Below, piece by piece: positions 24,283 to 33,285 of a stretch of DNA of 64,000 bases (the first letter of the stretch is position 1; the number at the start of each line of letters is the position of its first letter). The position numbers and the translations under genes are program-made. The notes below the pieces were generated by a model. The model searched no databases, was not told the DNA's origin, and saw only the letters and a list, made by a program, of their open reading frames with translations. The stretch is from Mongoliimonas terrestris (GTDB lineage: Bacteria > Pseudomonadota > Alphaproteobacteria > Rhizobiales > Pleomorphomonadaceae). The stretch covers positions 1-64,000 of the forward strand of contig NZ_MSIG01000016.1 of assembly GCF_001927285.1 (NCBI RefSeq), read 5' to 3'.

Positions 24283-24571
24283 GGTAAAGTCCTGTCCAAA
24301 TACAAAATACAAACGATCGACTTGCATAGCCGGTCGTTGCCGCCGCCGGAAGGGATTTCGCGTACGCCGCACTGCACTCTTCGCCGGCACGGTAACCGGG
24401 CGTCTGCCGGTTCTCGGACGGGCCGATGCCCAAAGCCGTTGCAGCCCTTGCCCTGGCTGTGGCAACACGCCGCTGGAGGAGGCCCGGATACGACCAAGGG
24501 CGCGCTTGACGGGTCGTGGCACAGGGATTGCGAGCCGTTCGATCCGTCGGTGAATGCGAGGGGGCAGCGTC

Positions 24572-27349
24572 ATGGCAGCCGTGATGGAAGCGAACGACGA
24601 CCGGTTTCCCAAGGGGGACGAGAAGGACCAGCCGCTCTACGAGGACGTGCGCCTCCTCGGCCAGATCCTCGGCGACATCGTTCGCGAGCAGGAAGGCGAG
24701 GCCGCCTTCGAACTCATCGAGGCGATCCGCCGCCTGAGCGTCGCCTACCAGCGCAAGGCCGACGCGGATGCCGGACGCGATCTGGACCGCCTGCTCACGC
24801 GCCTGGGGCCGGCGGAGACCGTCACCGTGATCCGCGCCTTCACCTACTTCTCGCACCTCGCCAACCTGGCCGAGGATCGGCACCACCTCCGCCGCCGCGC
24901 GGTGCACGAGGCGCGGGGGGAGCACACGGACGGCAGCCTTGCCCGCACCTTCGAACGCCTGGGCACCGCCGGCATCGGCCGCGAGACGGTCACTCGGGCG
25001 CTGGCGCGGGCCTATGTGTCGCCAGTGCTCACCGCCCATCCGACCGAGGTGCAGCGCAAGAGCCTCCTCGACGCGGAGCGGGCGATCGCCGGCCTCCTTG
25101 CCGAGCGGGCCCATCTGGCCACCCCGCGGGAGAAGCGGATCAACGAGGCCATGCTGCGCGCCCGCATAGCCCAGATGTGGCAGACCCGCATCCTGCGCTT
25201 CGTGAAGCTCACCGTGGAGGACGAGATCGAGAACGTCCTCAGCTACTACAAGACCACATTCCTCACCGAGATCCCCCGGCTCTACGGTGACCTGGAGGCG
25301 GACCTCGGCGGGCCGGTGCCGTCCTTCTTCCGCATGGGAAACTGGATCGGCGGCGACCGGGACGGCAACCCGAACGTCAACGCCGGCACCTTGCGCATGG
25401 CCCTCAAGCGTCAGGGCGAGACGGTGCTCCGGCACTATCTGACGGAGGTGCACGAACTCGGCGCCGAGCTTTCCGTCTCGCGCATCCTGATGGGAGCGAC
25501 GCCCGACCTCTTCGCCCTCGCCGAGCGGTCCGGCGACACGAGCCCGCGACGGGACGACGAGCCCTATCGGCGCGCCCTCATCGGCGTCTATGCGCGCCTG
25601 GCCGGCACGTTGCAGGCCCTGACCGGCGGCGAGGCGCTCCGCCACGCCATGGCGCCCGCCAAGCCCTATCGGTCGCCGGACGAACTGCTCGCCGATCTGG
25701 CCGTGGTGGCGGACTCGCTTCGCCGCAACCACGGCGCTCCGCTCCTCGGCATGCGGCTGACGCCGCTGATGCGCGCCGTGGAGGTGTTCGGCTTCCACCT
25801 CGCCACGACGGACCTTCGCCAGTCGTCTGACAAGCACGAGGCGGTGGTGGCCGAACTGCTCGCGGTCGCCCGCGTGGAGACGGACTACGCGACGTTGACG
25901 GAATCGGACAAGCAGGCGCTGCTTCTCCGCCTCCTTGGCGAGCCGCGGCCGCTGAAAGTGCGCAACGCTCGCTATTCGGAGCTCGCCGAGAGCGAACTCG
26001 CCGTGTTCGAAACCGCGCGCGACCTGCGCGCCGCCTTCGGGCCGAACGCCATCCGGCACTACATCATCAGCCACACCGAGACGGTGAGCGACCTCCTGGA
26101 GGTCCTTCTCCTTCAGAAAGAGTGCGGGCTCCTCAGCGGCATTCTCACGCCCGTGGAGGCGGCGCACGCCACCGTGGACCTCATCGTGGTGCCGTTGTTC
26201 GAGACCATCGGCGACCTTCGGGCGGCCGAGGGCATCATGCGGGCCTTCTACGACCTGCCCGGGGTGGAAGCGCTGATCCGCAACTCCGGCGCCGAGCAGG
26301 ACATCATGCTCGGCTACTCCGACAGCAACAAGGACGGCGGCTATTTCACGTCCAACTGGGAGCTCTATCGGGCGTCCACCGCGATCGCTCGCCTGTTCGA
26401 CAACAAGCCGGGCGTGACGCTGCGCCTCTTCCACGGACGCGGCGGCGCCGTCGGGCGCGGCGGCGGGCCGAGCTTCGACGCCATCCTGGCCCAGCCGCCG
26501 AACACGGTGAAGGGCCAGATCCGCCTGACCGAGCAGGGCGAGGTGATCAACGCCAAGTATGCCAACCCGGAGATCGGCCGGCGCAACCTGGAGATCCTGA
26601 TGGCCGCCACCCTGGAGGGCACGCTGCTGAAGCGGGAGGAGACCGCGTCCGCGGCCTTCCTCGCCGCCGCGGATGCGCTCTCGGCGGAAAGTATGAAGGC
26701 CTACCGGGCCCTCGTCTACGAGACCGACGGCTTCGTCGACTACTTCTTCGCCGCCACGCCGCTTTCGGAAATCGCCCGGCTCAACATCGGCTCGCGGCCG
26801 GCCTCCCGCAAGGCCACCCAGGCGATCGAGGACCTCCGCGCCATCCCGTGGAGCTTCTCCTGGGGCCAGAGCCGGGTGGCGCTGCCGGGCTGGTACGGCT
26901 TCGGCTCGGCGGTGGAGGCCTTCCTCGCCGAGGACCCGGACGGCCGGACGGCGCTCCTGCGTCGGATGAAGGCCGAGTGGCCCTTCTTCCGCGCGCTCCT
27001 TTCCAACATGGACATGGTGCTCGCCAAGGCGGACCTCGGCGTCGCCCGGCGCTACGCCGGCCTGGTGCCGGACCGGGCGCTCGCCGACCGGATCTTCGGC
27101 CGGATCGAGGCGGAGTGGGCCCGCACCGTCTCGGCCCTGGAGACGATCACCGGGGCGGAGACGCGGCTCGCCGAGAACCCGTCGCTCGCCCGCTCCATCG
27201 CCCACCGCTTCGCCTACATCGCGCCGCTCAACCACCTCCAGGTGGAACTGCTGCGCCGCTTCCGTGGCGGGCAGGTGGACGAGAAGGCCCAGCGCGGCAT
27301 TCTCATCTCCATCAACGGCGTGGCGGCGGGCCTGCGCAACACCGGCTGA
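24572..27349 (+). CDS. ppc: Phosphoenolpyruvate carboxylase
   Basis: A 925-residue cytosolic enzyme fixing bicarbonate onto PEP to make oxaloacetate (anaplerosis). Catalytic motifs: TAHPTEVQRKS (His), GNWIGGDRDGNP, GYSDSNKDGG, the FHGRGGAVGRGGGP glycine loop, and the C-terminal GLRNTG matching the conserved xNTG end. Normal length for bacterial PEPC. ATG 24572 follows a GAGGGGG box; an in-frame GTG-type start 18 nt upstream is less likely. Confidence 0.97.
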   Translation: MAAVMEANDDRFPKGDEKDQPLYEDVRLLGQILGDIVREQEGEAAFELIEAIRRLSVAYQRKADADAGRDLDRLLTRLGPAETVTVIRAFTYFSHLANLAEDRHHLRRRAVHEARGEHTDGSLARTFERLGTAGIGRETVTRALARAYVSPVLTAHPTEVQRKSLLDAERAIAGLLAERAHLATPREKRINEAMLRARIAQMWQTRILRFVKLTVEDEIENVLSYYKTTFLTEIPRLYGDLEADLGGPVPSFFRMGNWIGGDRDGNPNVNAGTLRMALKRQGETVLRHYLTEVHELGAELSVSRILMGATPDLFALAERSGDTSPRRDDEPYRRALIGVYARLAGTLQALTGGEALRHAMAPAKPYRSPDELLADLAVVADSLRRNHGAPLLGMRLTPLMRAVEVFGFHLATTDLRQSSDKHEAVVAELLAVARVETDYATLTESDKQALLLRLLGEPRPLKVRNARYSELAESELAVFETARDLRAAFGPNAIRHYIISHTETVSDLLEVLLLQKECGLLSGILTPVEAAHATVDLIVVPLFETIGDLRAAEGIMRAFYDLPGVEALIRNSGAEQDIMLGYSDSNKDGGYFTSNWELYRASTAIARLFDNKPGVTLRLFHGRGGAVGRGGGPSFDAILAQPPNTVKGQIRLTEQGEVINAKYANPEIGRRNLEILMAATLEGTLLKREETASAAFLAAADALSAESMKAYRALVYETDGFVDYFFAATPLSEIARLNIGSRPASRKATQAIEDLRAIPWSFSWGQSRVALPGWYGFGSAVEAFLAEDPDGRTALLRRMKAEWPFFRALLSNMDMVLAKADLGVARRYAGLVPDRALADRIFGRIEAEWARTVSALETITGAETRLAENPSLARSIAHRFAYIAPLNHLQVELLRRFRGGQVDEKAQRGILISINGVAAGLRNTG

Positions 27350-27472
27350 TCCGGCGGGCCTCCTCGCGCGGACGTGATCCGCAAGGCGCCCCGGCGCGGT
27401 GGCGCGGACCCGGCCCGGTTGCTACATGCCGACACGGGCCGTGGGGGCGCCGCCGCAGGGAGCCCCGTGCCC

Positions 27473-28615
27473 GTGACAGACCGCTTCACCCTTGAACCCG
27501 CCGGCCGCTTCCGTCTGCCCCACCGGCCGGCTGCCGTTCGGACGCAGCCTACCGCGAACATCCACCTCGGTGGCGCGACCTTGCCGCCGGATCGTCGGCA
27601 GCTTCTCTTCGGTCTTGCCGGCCTCGCCGGGGCCGCCGCGTTCGGACCAGTCCCGGCCTTCGCCCAACAGGCTGCCATCGATCCGAGAGCGCTGGAACCG
27701 GCCCTCGCCGCCGCGCGGGCGCTCGGCCAGCTCAATGCCCTGATCGTCGCCAAGGACGGCGTCCCCGTTGTCGAGACCGTCTTTCGCGGTCCGCCGCTCG
27801 ACCGGGCGGTCAACGTGAAGTCGGTGTCCAAGACCATTCTGGCCACCCTGGTCGGCATCGCCATCGACAAGGGCCACCTCGCCGGCGTCGATCAGACCGT
27901 GGCGCCGCTCCTCGGCAACCGGGTGCCGGACGACGCCGATCCGCGGGTCGCCACCATCACGGTCGGCCATCTCCTCTCCATGCGGTCCGGCCTCCGGTCC
28001 ACCTCCGGGCGCAACTACGGCCGCTGGACCGCAAGCCGCGACTGGGTGGCCTTCGCGCTCGCCGAGCCGTTCGAGGACGATCCGGGCGGGCGGATGATCT
28101 ATTCCACCGGCAACTCGCACATCCTCGCCACCGTGCTCGTCCGCGTCACCGGTCGGTCGCTGCTCGACCTTGCGCGCGACTGGCTGGGCGAGCCCCTCGA
28201 CATCACCATCCCGTCCTGGCCGCGCGATCCGGCCGGCGTCCACCGGGGCGGCAACGACATGGTGCTGTCGCCGAGGGCGCTCGCCCGCTTCGCCGGCATG
28301 ATCGAGGCCGGCGGCACGATCGACGGCCGGCGCGTGGTGCCGGCCGCCTGGATCGAGACGTCGTTTCAAGCGCGCGGGCGATCCCGCCACACGGACCACG
28401 CCTACGGCTACGGCTGGTTCACCATCCTGGCGGAGGGCCGGCCGGTCCACTACGGCTGGGGTTATGGCGGCCAGATGATCTACGTGGTGCCGGACCTCGG
28501 GATCACCGCCGTGATGACGTCCGATGCCGACACCCCGTCCGGGCGTACCGGCTATGTGCGCGAGCTGCACGGGCTCCTGATTGGCCAAATCCTTCCGGCG
28601 GTCGCCGCAGCCTGA
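27473..28615 (+). CDS. Exported serine hydrolase (class C beta-lactamase family)
   Basis: A roughly 380-residue DD-peptidase/beta-lactamase-fold protein. The nucleophile motif is SVSK (Ser-x-x-Lys), with the Tyr motif YSTGNSH and third-box HYGWGYGG. A PPDRRQLLFGLAG segment followed by a hydrophobic run and AFAQQ resembles a Tat signal peptide with an AFA-Q cleavage site. The start is uncertain: GTG 27473 has AGGGAG upstream but gives a long n-region; a TTG just before PPDRRQ would give a typical Tat signal. Substrate unknown (beta-lactam, ester or muropeptide). It converges on the GT-C gene with a 4-nt gap. Confidence 0.87.
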   Translation: MTDRFTLEPAGRFRLPHRPAAVRTQPTANIHLGGATLPPDRRQLLFGLAGLAGAAAFGPVPAFAQQAAIDPRALEPALAAARALGQLNALIVAKDGVPVVETVFRGPPLDRAVNVKSVSKTILATLVGIAIDKGHLAGVDQTVAPLLGNRVPDDADPRVATITVGHLLSMRSGLRSTSGRNYGRWTASRDWVAFALAEPFEDDPGGRMIYSTGNSHILATVLVRVTGRSLLDLARDWLGEPLDITIPSWPRDPAGVHRGGNDMVLSPRALARFAGMIEAGGTIDGRRVVPAAWIETSFQARGRSRHTDHAYGYGWFTILAEGRPVHYGWGYGGQMIYVVPDLGITAVMTSDADTPSGRTGYVRELHGLLIGQILPAVAAA

Positions 28616-28619
28616 AGGC

Positions 28620-30278
28620 TCAGGACGCCGGCGGGGGCACCGACGGGCAGGTCACCGTCAGGATGTAGGCGAGCCGGACCTCTATGCCGACTTCGAACGC
28701 GCAGCCGGCGCGGTCGAGGGCGCCGCGGAGGTCCCGGTCGTAGGCGGCCGACAGCGGGTGGGAACCTGGCGCCGTGTTGAGGTGGGAGGCGTAGATCAAG
28801 AACGCCGTGTCCTTCGGCGCCTGCCGCACCAGGGCGTCCGCCGGGGCGCCGAGGTCGCGGCGGATGTTGTAGATGTTGTAGCGCCCCCACGCGCCCGGCG
28901 CGTCACGCGTCGGCTCGATGGCCGCGGCGATCGCCTCGATCGGTTGCGCCAGGAAGGCCGGGTCGTGCATTTCCGGCGGAAGGAGCTGCGAGCCGGCCTC
29001 GTAGAGGCCGAAGTAGCGGTGCCGGCCGATCATCGGCGCGTGCGCGGCGTAGGCCTCGATCATCGGCTGGGCGCCGAACCAGAGGCCGACCGACCGTGGC
29101 GGGCTCTCCTCCAGGAAGGCCATGATCCGCCGCGTATCCGTGTAGACGTAGGGCTGCGGGTCGCGCCATGTCCGCCAGGCCGGGACGAGGGACACAAGCC
29201 CGACCGCGGCGAGACCCACCAGCGCCACCCCTTGCCGCGCCCTGCTCGCGACCGGCAGGTGCAGCCAGAGCACCCGCAGCCCGTTGGCCACGAAGGCGAG
29301 GTAGAAGGCTCCGCTCCAGGCCACGTGGCGCGGCGCCGAGGCCGGGTAACGGCCAAGGGCGCTGAGGATGCAGAAGCCCGCGAGGGTCAGGACGGCAGCG
29401 ACGAGGAGGTGGCGCGACACCCGGTCCCGGATCGTCGCGACCGTGAGGAGAGCCGCCAGAACCGCCGCGGGCAGGAAATGCGTGCCGGCGAACTGGACCA
29501 CGCCTTTCAGCATCGCCAGGTTGGCCGCAAGGCCGACGTAGGCATAGGTGTCGAAGTAGTTGTCCACGTTGATCCGCGTCACGTGGCTCACCAGCACCGC
29601 GTAGACCGCGAGAAAGCCGCCGAACACGCCGAGCCAGAGGATCTCGGCCCTGTCGGCGCGCGGACGCTCGGCGAGGCGGGCGAGGATCATGGTGCCGACC
29701 ACCGCGGAGGCGACCACCAGGCCCGAGACGCCGAGGCTGGTGCCGGCGGCCAGGATCAGCACGTCCCGCGCGCCGAACGGCACGGCGGGCTTGCGCAGCA
29801 CCACCCAGGACAGCAGCAACGCCGTGCCGAGGATCTCCAGTCCGTAGTATTTGAACTCGGACGAAAGCGGGATCAGGTAGACGAGCGTGGCGGCGCACCA
29901 CCCGAGGGCCGCCAGCCCGGGCACCGCCTCGAAGGCTGCGACCAGCGTCAAGCCCACGCCCCCGAGCACGGTGGACAGGAGGACGATCCGCCCGACCGTC
30001 CAGTCGAGCCCGGCGATCAGGTTCATCAGCCAATTGGCGAGCGGCGGCGCCGCCTGCGAATAGCGCGGCAACGGATCGAAGAAGGCGCCAAGGGTCGGGA
30101 GCGGGTAGTTGGCCATCGCCATCGCCTCGTCCAGCCAGAGCGGCCGCTGCACCGCATGGAAGGCGAGCACCGCCGGCACGGCGAAGAGGGCAAGGAGAAC
30201 CGCCGCGACGAGCAACCGGGGCGGTCGGCCGGAGAGATCCGTCCGGTCTGCACCATTCATGATCCGTGCTCTTTCCAT
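28620..30278 (-). CDS. Integral-membrane GT-C glycosyltransferase
   Basis: A 552-residue polytopic protein of the GT39/GT83/ArnT-like type. The first helix (LLVAAVLLALFAVPAVLAF) is followed by the periplasmic WLDEAMAMANYP loop containing the catalytic Asp-Glu pair usual in polyprenyl-phosphate-sugar-dependent enzymes. Some 8-10 further helices precede a soluble C-terminal domain of about 150 residues. ATG 30278 has GAAGGG upstream; starts at 30293 and 30263 are alternatives. It is divergent from a UbiA prenyl-phosphate transferase and a GtrA protein, which could make and flip its lipid-linked donor. Confidence 0.85.
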   Translation of the reverse strand: MERARIMNGADRTDLSGRPPRLLVAAVLLALFAVPAVLAFHAVQRPLWLDEAMAMANYPLPTLGAFFDPLPRYSQAAPPLANWLMNLIAGLDWTVGRIVLLSTVLGGVGLTLVAAFEAVPGLAALGWCAATLVYLIPLSSEFKYYGLEILGTALLLSWVVLRKPAVPFGARDVLILAAGTSLGVSGLVVASAVVGTMILARLAERPRADRAEILWLGVFGGFLAVYAVLVSHVTRINVDNYFDTYAYVGLAANLAMLKGVVQFAGTHFLPAAVLAALLTVATIRDRVSRHLLVAAVLTLAGFCILSALGRYPASAPRHVAWSGAFYLAFVANGLRVLWLHLPVASRARQGVALVGLAAVGLVSLVPAWRTWRDPQPYVYTDTRRIMAFLEESPPRSVGLWFGAQPMIEAYAAHAPMIGRHRYFGLYEAGSQLLPPEMHDPAFLAQPIEAIAAAIEPTRDAPGAWGRYNIYNIRRDLGAPADALVRQAPKDTAFLIYASHLNTAPGSHPLSAAYDRDLRGALDRAGCAFEVGIEVRLAYILTVTCPSVPPPAS

Positions 30279-30535
30279 GACGATGCCCTTCATTGAAATG
30301 AATGATCAAGAAGCCGTTCGATTGTCTGAACGGCGGTTCCGGCGAGTCCAGGACTGCGCCAAAACTTGCACTGAAAAAATAAACCGGATGCCATGTGCTC
30401 ATCGCCAACTTGGGCCGACCGCTCCGCAACCCGGCATCGGCGATCCAAGAACCTCGAAGACGTGACAATACTCACAATTGCAGGCGCACTTATTTAGTGA
30501 CCAAAATGCATTAGTTGATTTTGGAGATGGCCGCA

Positions 30536-31528
30536 ATGTCGGCTGACATTCATAAGTCGGGAAACGTAGAAATCCTCAAAAGTCCGGGCCGCTTCAAGGA
30601 TTATCTGGCGATTGCACGCTTCGACCACAGTACGAAGCATATCTTCATCGTTCCTGGCATCGTCCTCGCGTACCACCTGCGGGGCGTGCATACGGAAACG
30701 CCGGCGATCTCCCTGGCGCTCGGCTTGGCGGCTGCTGTGTGCATCGCATCCGCCAACTACGTCATCAACGAATGGCTCGATCGCGATTTCGACAAGCACC
30801 ACCCGACGAAATCATCGCGGTCAGCGGTGCAACGGGACCTGCGCGGCGGCTACGTGTTCCTGGAGTGGTTCCTGTTCGCACTGGTCGGGCTCGCTTGCGC
30901 GTTCACGGCAAGCACCACCATGTTCGCCATCGCCTGCGTGTTCGCGCTGCAGGGCCTCGTCTACAACGTTCCGCCGATCCGCACGAAGGACAAGGCCTAC
31001 CTCGACGTCATCTCCGAGTCGGTGAACAACCCGCTCCGCCTGATGATCGGCTGGGAGGCGATCGATCCGACCACGCTGCCGCCCTCGTCCATCATTCTGG
31101 CCTACTGGCTGGGCGGCGCCTTCCTGATGGGCGCCAAGCGCCTGTCGGAATACCGCGAGATCGTCGCGGCGCACGGCAAGCTCTTGCTGGCGCGCTATCG
31201 GGCGAGCTTTGCCGCCTACACGGAAGTCTCGCTCACCGTCTCGTGCTTCGTCTACGCGCTGATGTCGACCTTCTTCCTTGCCATCTTCATGATCAAGTAC
31301 CGGATCGAGTACATCCTGGCGGCACCGGTCGTCACGGCCCTGTTCGCCCAGTATCTCGCCATGGCGATGCGGCCGGGATCGGCGGCGCAGAAGCCGGAGA
31401 AGCTCTACGCGGAGCGCGGTCTCATCCTGCTGGTGGCGCTCCTGGCGCTCACCTTCGTGCTGACCACCGCCGTCGACATGCCGATGCTTGACGCCTTCAC
31501 CGGCCAGCAGTTCATTCGCCTGTTCTGA
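30536..31528 (+). CDS. UbiA-family polyprenyl-phosphate phosphoribosyltransferase-like protein
   Basis: A 330-residue polytopic prenyltransferase. The Mg-binding motif NEWLDRDFDKHHPTKSSR and the second region (VYNVPPIRTKDKAYLDVISE) match the DPPR-synthase branch of UbiA proteins (Rv3806c, NoeC), which put 5-phosphoribose on polyprenyl phosphate, rather than quinone biosynthesis. Start 30536 is preferred as GGAG lies nine bases upstream; earlier in-frame starts exist at 30515 and 30527. Many proteobacterial relatives carry an N-terminal HAD phosphatase domain; this one does not. The linked GtrA and GT-C genes support a lipid-linked pentose role. Confidence 0.85.
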   Translation: MSADIHKSGNVEILKSPGRFKDYLAIARFDHSTKHIFIVPGIVLAYHLRGVHTETPAISLALGLAAAVCIASANYVINEWLDRDFDKHHPTKSSRSAVQRDLRGGYVFLEWFLFALVGLACAFTASTTMFAIACVFALQGLVYNVPPIRTKDKAYLDVISESVNNPLRLMIGWEAIDPTTLPPSSIILAYWLGGAFLMGAKRLSEYREIVAAHGKLLLARYRASFAAYTEVSLTVSCFVYALMSTFFLAIFMIKYRIEYILAAPVVTALFAQYLAMAMRPGSAAQKPEKLYAERGLILLVALLALTFVLTTAVDMPMLDAFTGQQFIRLF

Positions 31529-31598
31529 AACGGCTGACGCGGCGGGCCGGCCGGCCTTATGGGGCCGCGCGGCCGGGGGCGAGAGGAAGACCAGCGGC

Positions 31599-31985
31599 AT
31601 GCGCGACCTCCTGGCCAGGCTTGTCGGCTACGTGGCCACCGGCGGCCTGGCGGCGATCGTGGACGTGGGCGGCTTCGCGCTCCTGGTCCGCGCCGGCATG
31701 GCCGTCACGCCGGCCGCCGTCCTCAGCTTCGCCGTCGCCATGGGGGTGAACTATGTGCTGACGAGCCGGCTGGTCTTCTCCCATCGCCTCAGCACGCGCC
31801 GCCTTCTCCTCTTCGTCCTGGTGGCGCTCGTCGGCCTCACCGTGAACGTGAGCGTCACCACGGTCGCCGCCACCGCGATGGCGCTGCCTCCCGTGCTGGC
31901 GAAGATCGCCGGCGTCGGCGTCGCCTTTCTTCTGAATTTCTTCATGAACGCGCTGATCGTCTTTCGCGGCAGCCCGACCCGCTAG
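31599..31985 (+). CDS. GtrA family membrane protein
   Basis: A 128-residue, four-helix GtrA protein (LVGYVATGGLAAIVDVGGFALL at the start, AGVGVAFLLNFFMNALIVF at the end). GtrA proteins are thought to flip polyprenyl-phosphate-linked sugars across the inner membrane. It follows the UbiA gene by 70 nt. The TAG stop is the terminal CTAG of the 118-bp repeat element at 31982, so the last residues may have been altered by the insertion. Confidence 0.9.
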   Translation: MRDLLARLVGYVATGGLAAIVDVGGFALLVRAGMAVTPAAVLSFAVAMGVNYVLTSRLVFSHRLSTRRLLLFVLVALVGLTVNVSVTTVAATAMALPPVLAKIAGVGVAFLLNFFMNALIVFRGSPTR

Positions 31986-32099
31986 AGCGCTTTCCGACCG
32001 GATGGAATCATCAGGTCGATAGGAAATCGCTCCAGATTCATGATCCTGGAGCATTGTCGCATCGACCAAGTCCTTCAACTTGGTCGGACAATGCTCTAG
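31982..32099. repeat. 118-bp palindromic element, copy 1
   Basis: The element begins and ends with CTAG(AGC). Inside are an imperfect hairpin (AGCATTGTC with GACAATGCT flanking GACCAAGTcctTCAACTTGGTC) and a second arm CGCTCCAGA..TCCTGGAGC. Its reverse complement aligns along its whole length with the element at 46893-47011. It has the size and terminal inverted repeats of a MITE or REP-type element and contains no gene. Confidence 0.85.
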
Positions 32100-32303
32100 G
32101 TCACGATCCCCGTCGGTCGGCGATGACGCTGACCCACCCCACTGATCCATCGTGTGGATTGAATTCGCCTGGCACCGGCGGCAGTCTGCCCGCGCCGCGT
32201 CGGCGCGATCCAGCCATGCCGGCCGTCGGGCGGAACGTTTCGGCCGCTCGGGCGTCGCACCGGAAGCTCCAGCGTGTCGGAGCCTTGATCACGGGGAATG
32301 AAC

Positions 32304-32645
32304 ATGAAGCGCGTCCGCCTTACCGCCGCCCTCGCCCTTGCCGCCGTCACGGCCGCCTGCGTGGCGAGCCCGCGGCCCGTCACCCGGGTGGCCTCGCCGC
32401 CCCTCACGGTGGAGGACCAGAAGAAGGACATCGCCATCGCCCGCGACCGGGGGCTGATCGGCTTCGAGGAAGCCGCCCGTCGCCAGTACGCCATTCAGCG
32501 CACCAACTACCGGCTGTCACCGGGCGAAGTGCGGTTCTGGGAAGCCTCGATCGTGGAGGCCCGCAAGGTGGACCAGGGTGCGCTGACGCCGGACCAGTAC
32601 AAGCAGCGTGTCCAGGCGCTCTATTCCCGCAATGTCCGCGCCTGA
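32304..32645 (+). CDS. Small putative lipoprotein
   Basis: A 113-residue protein with a lipoprotein signal: basic MKRVR, hydrophobic core, lipobox AVTAAC giving Cys at about residue 19. The mature part is mostly charged helices (VEDQKKDIAIARDRGLIGFE, RQYAIQRTNY, LTPDQYKQRVQALYSR). No family recognised. ATG 32304 is chosen because GGGGA is seven bases upstream; ATG 32298 is two codons earlier. It converges with the 48-residue membrane-protein gene. Confidence 0.75.
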   Translation: MKRVRLTAALALAAVTAACVASPRPVTRVASPPLTVEDQKKDIAIARDRGLIGFEEAARRQYAIQRTNYRLSPGEVRFWEASIVEARKVDQGALTPDQYKQRVQALYSRNVRA

Positions 32646-32653
32646 CCGCCAGT

Positions 32654-32800
32654 TCAGCTTGCAAGCGCCATGCATAAACCGGCCAATCCCGCCCACATCA
32701 TCAGAGACGTGAAAAGGGATCCGATCCAATACACACCGCGCGGCAGGTCACTGAGGCTTTGAGCGGAGCGGGACTGTCCTGGAAATTCGGCTATACTCAT
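32654..32800 (-). CDS. 48-residue single-span membrane protein
   Basis: A short open frame with strong support: a GAGGAGG ribosome site about 6 nt before the ATG, an in-frame TGA eight bases from the convergent lipoprotein stop, and a CtrA-type box 45 nt upstream. The product has a polar N-terminal half (MSIAEFPGQSRSAQSLSDLP) and one hydrophobic helix from about residue 22 (RGVYWIGSLFTSLMMWAG, on to the C-terminus) that would span the inner membrane. No family recognised. Too short for many gene callers. Confidence 0.65.
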   Translation of the reverse strand: MSIAEFPGQSRSAQSLSDLPRGVYWIGSLFTSLMMWAGLAGLCMALAS

Positions 32801-32844
32801 CGAACATCCTCCTCTGCTCGGAGGACAAGGTTGCGCCGAAACGG

Positions 32845-32859
32845 TTAACGAGACGTTAA
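32845..32859. promoter_or_regulatory. CtrA-type box TTAA-N7-TTAA
   Basis: TTAACGAGACGTTAA followed by C matches the full CtrA consensus TTAA-N7-TTAAC. A third TTAA sits at 32873. It lies 45 nt upstream of the 48-residue membrane protein's start codon. Confidence 0.65.
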
Positions 32860-32876
32860 CGGTGAAGAAACGTTAA

Positions 32877-33285
32877 ACAAGTACCCGGATGACGAAGCCC
32901 CGGTCGGCGATCGCAACCCCGGACAGGGGCGCGTCCCCCCGGCCGGTTGCAGCGGATGGAACCGGGGTGGCTGCTCCGCGGACGGGCGCGGTGCGCTGCA
33001 AAGAAAAAAGGCCGAAGCCACTCCAGCGGAGGGCTTCGGCCTTGAGGTCGCTCTGGAGACAATCGGAGGTCTTCAACGCAACGGTCTGGTCATTGAAATA
33101 GCAAAGGGCGGGTGTTCAACACACCTTGGATATGAGCCGCAGCTTTCCTTTGAACTGGACAGGTTCTTTCAAACACATCGAGCGTGATGAGAGTGAACCA
33201 CAGCCTGTCGGCAAACGGAAATCACGGTATGTATCGAAATGATACAATCTGGAGAGCCCTTGTGAAGCGCTGCGGCGACGGTTCG
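32877..33285. other. Intergenic region, possible small RNA
   Basis: No gene is supported. A strong minus-strand terminator sits at 33005-33042, 244 nt after the response-regulator stop. The intervening sequence has lower GC than genes here and a GTATC-GAAAT-GATAC hairpin at about 33233-33247. A minus-strand transcript ending at this terminator could be an sRNA or a long 3' UTR. The plus-strand frame at 32889-33101 lacks a ribosome site. Confidence 0.4.
33005..33042 (-). terminator. Strong intrinsic terminator
   Basis: On the minus strand GGCCGAAGCC and GGCTTCGGCC form a perfect 10-bp stem around a 12-base loop, followed by TTTTTTCTTT. It may end the response-regulator transcript from 33286 or an unannotated small RNA. 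Confidence 0.8.

Noticed and set aside
24158..27235. 1025-codon frame antisense to ppc
   Set aside because: The sense strand encodes an intact PEP carboxylase with all motifs; the antisense frame is a codon-bias artefact.
32517..32729. 70-codon minus-strand frame overlapping the lipoprotein gene
   Set aside because: No ribosome site, and it overlaps both the lipoprotein and the better supported 48-residue frame.
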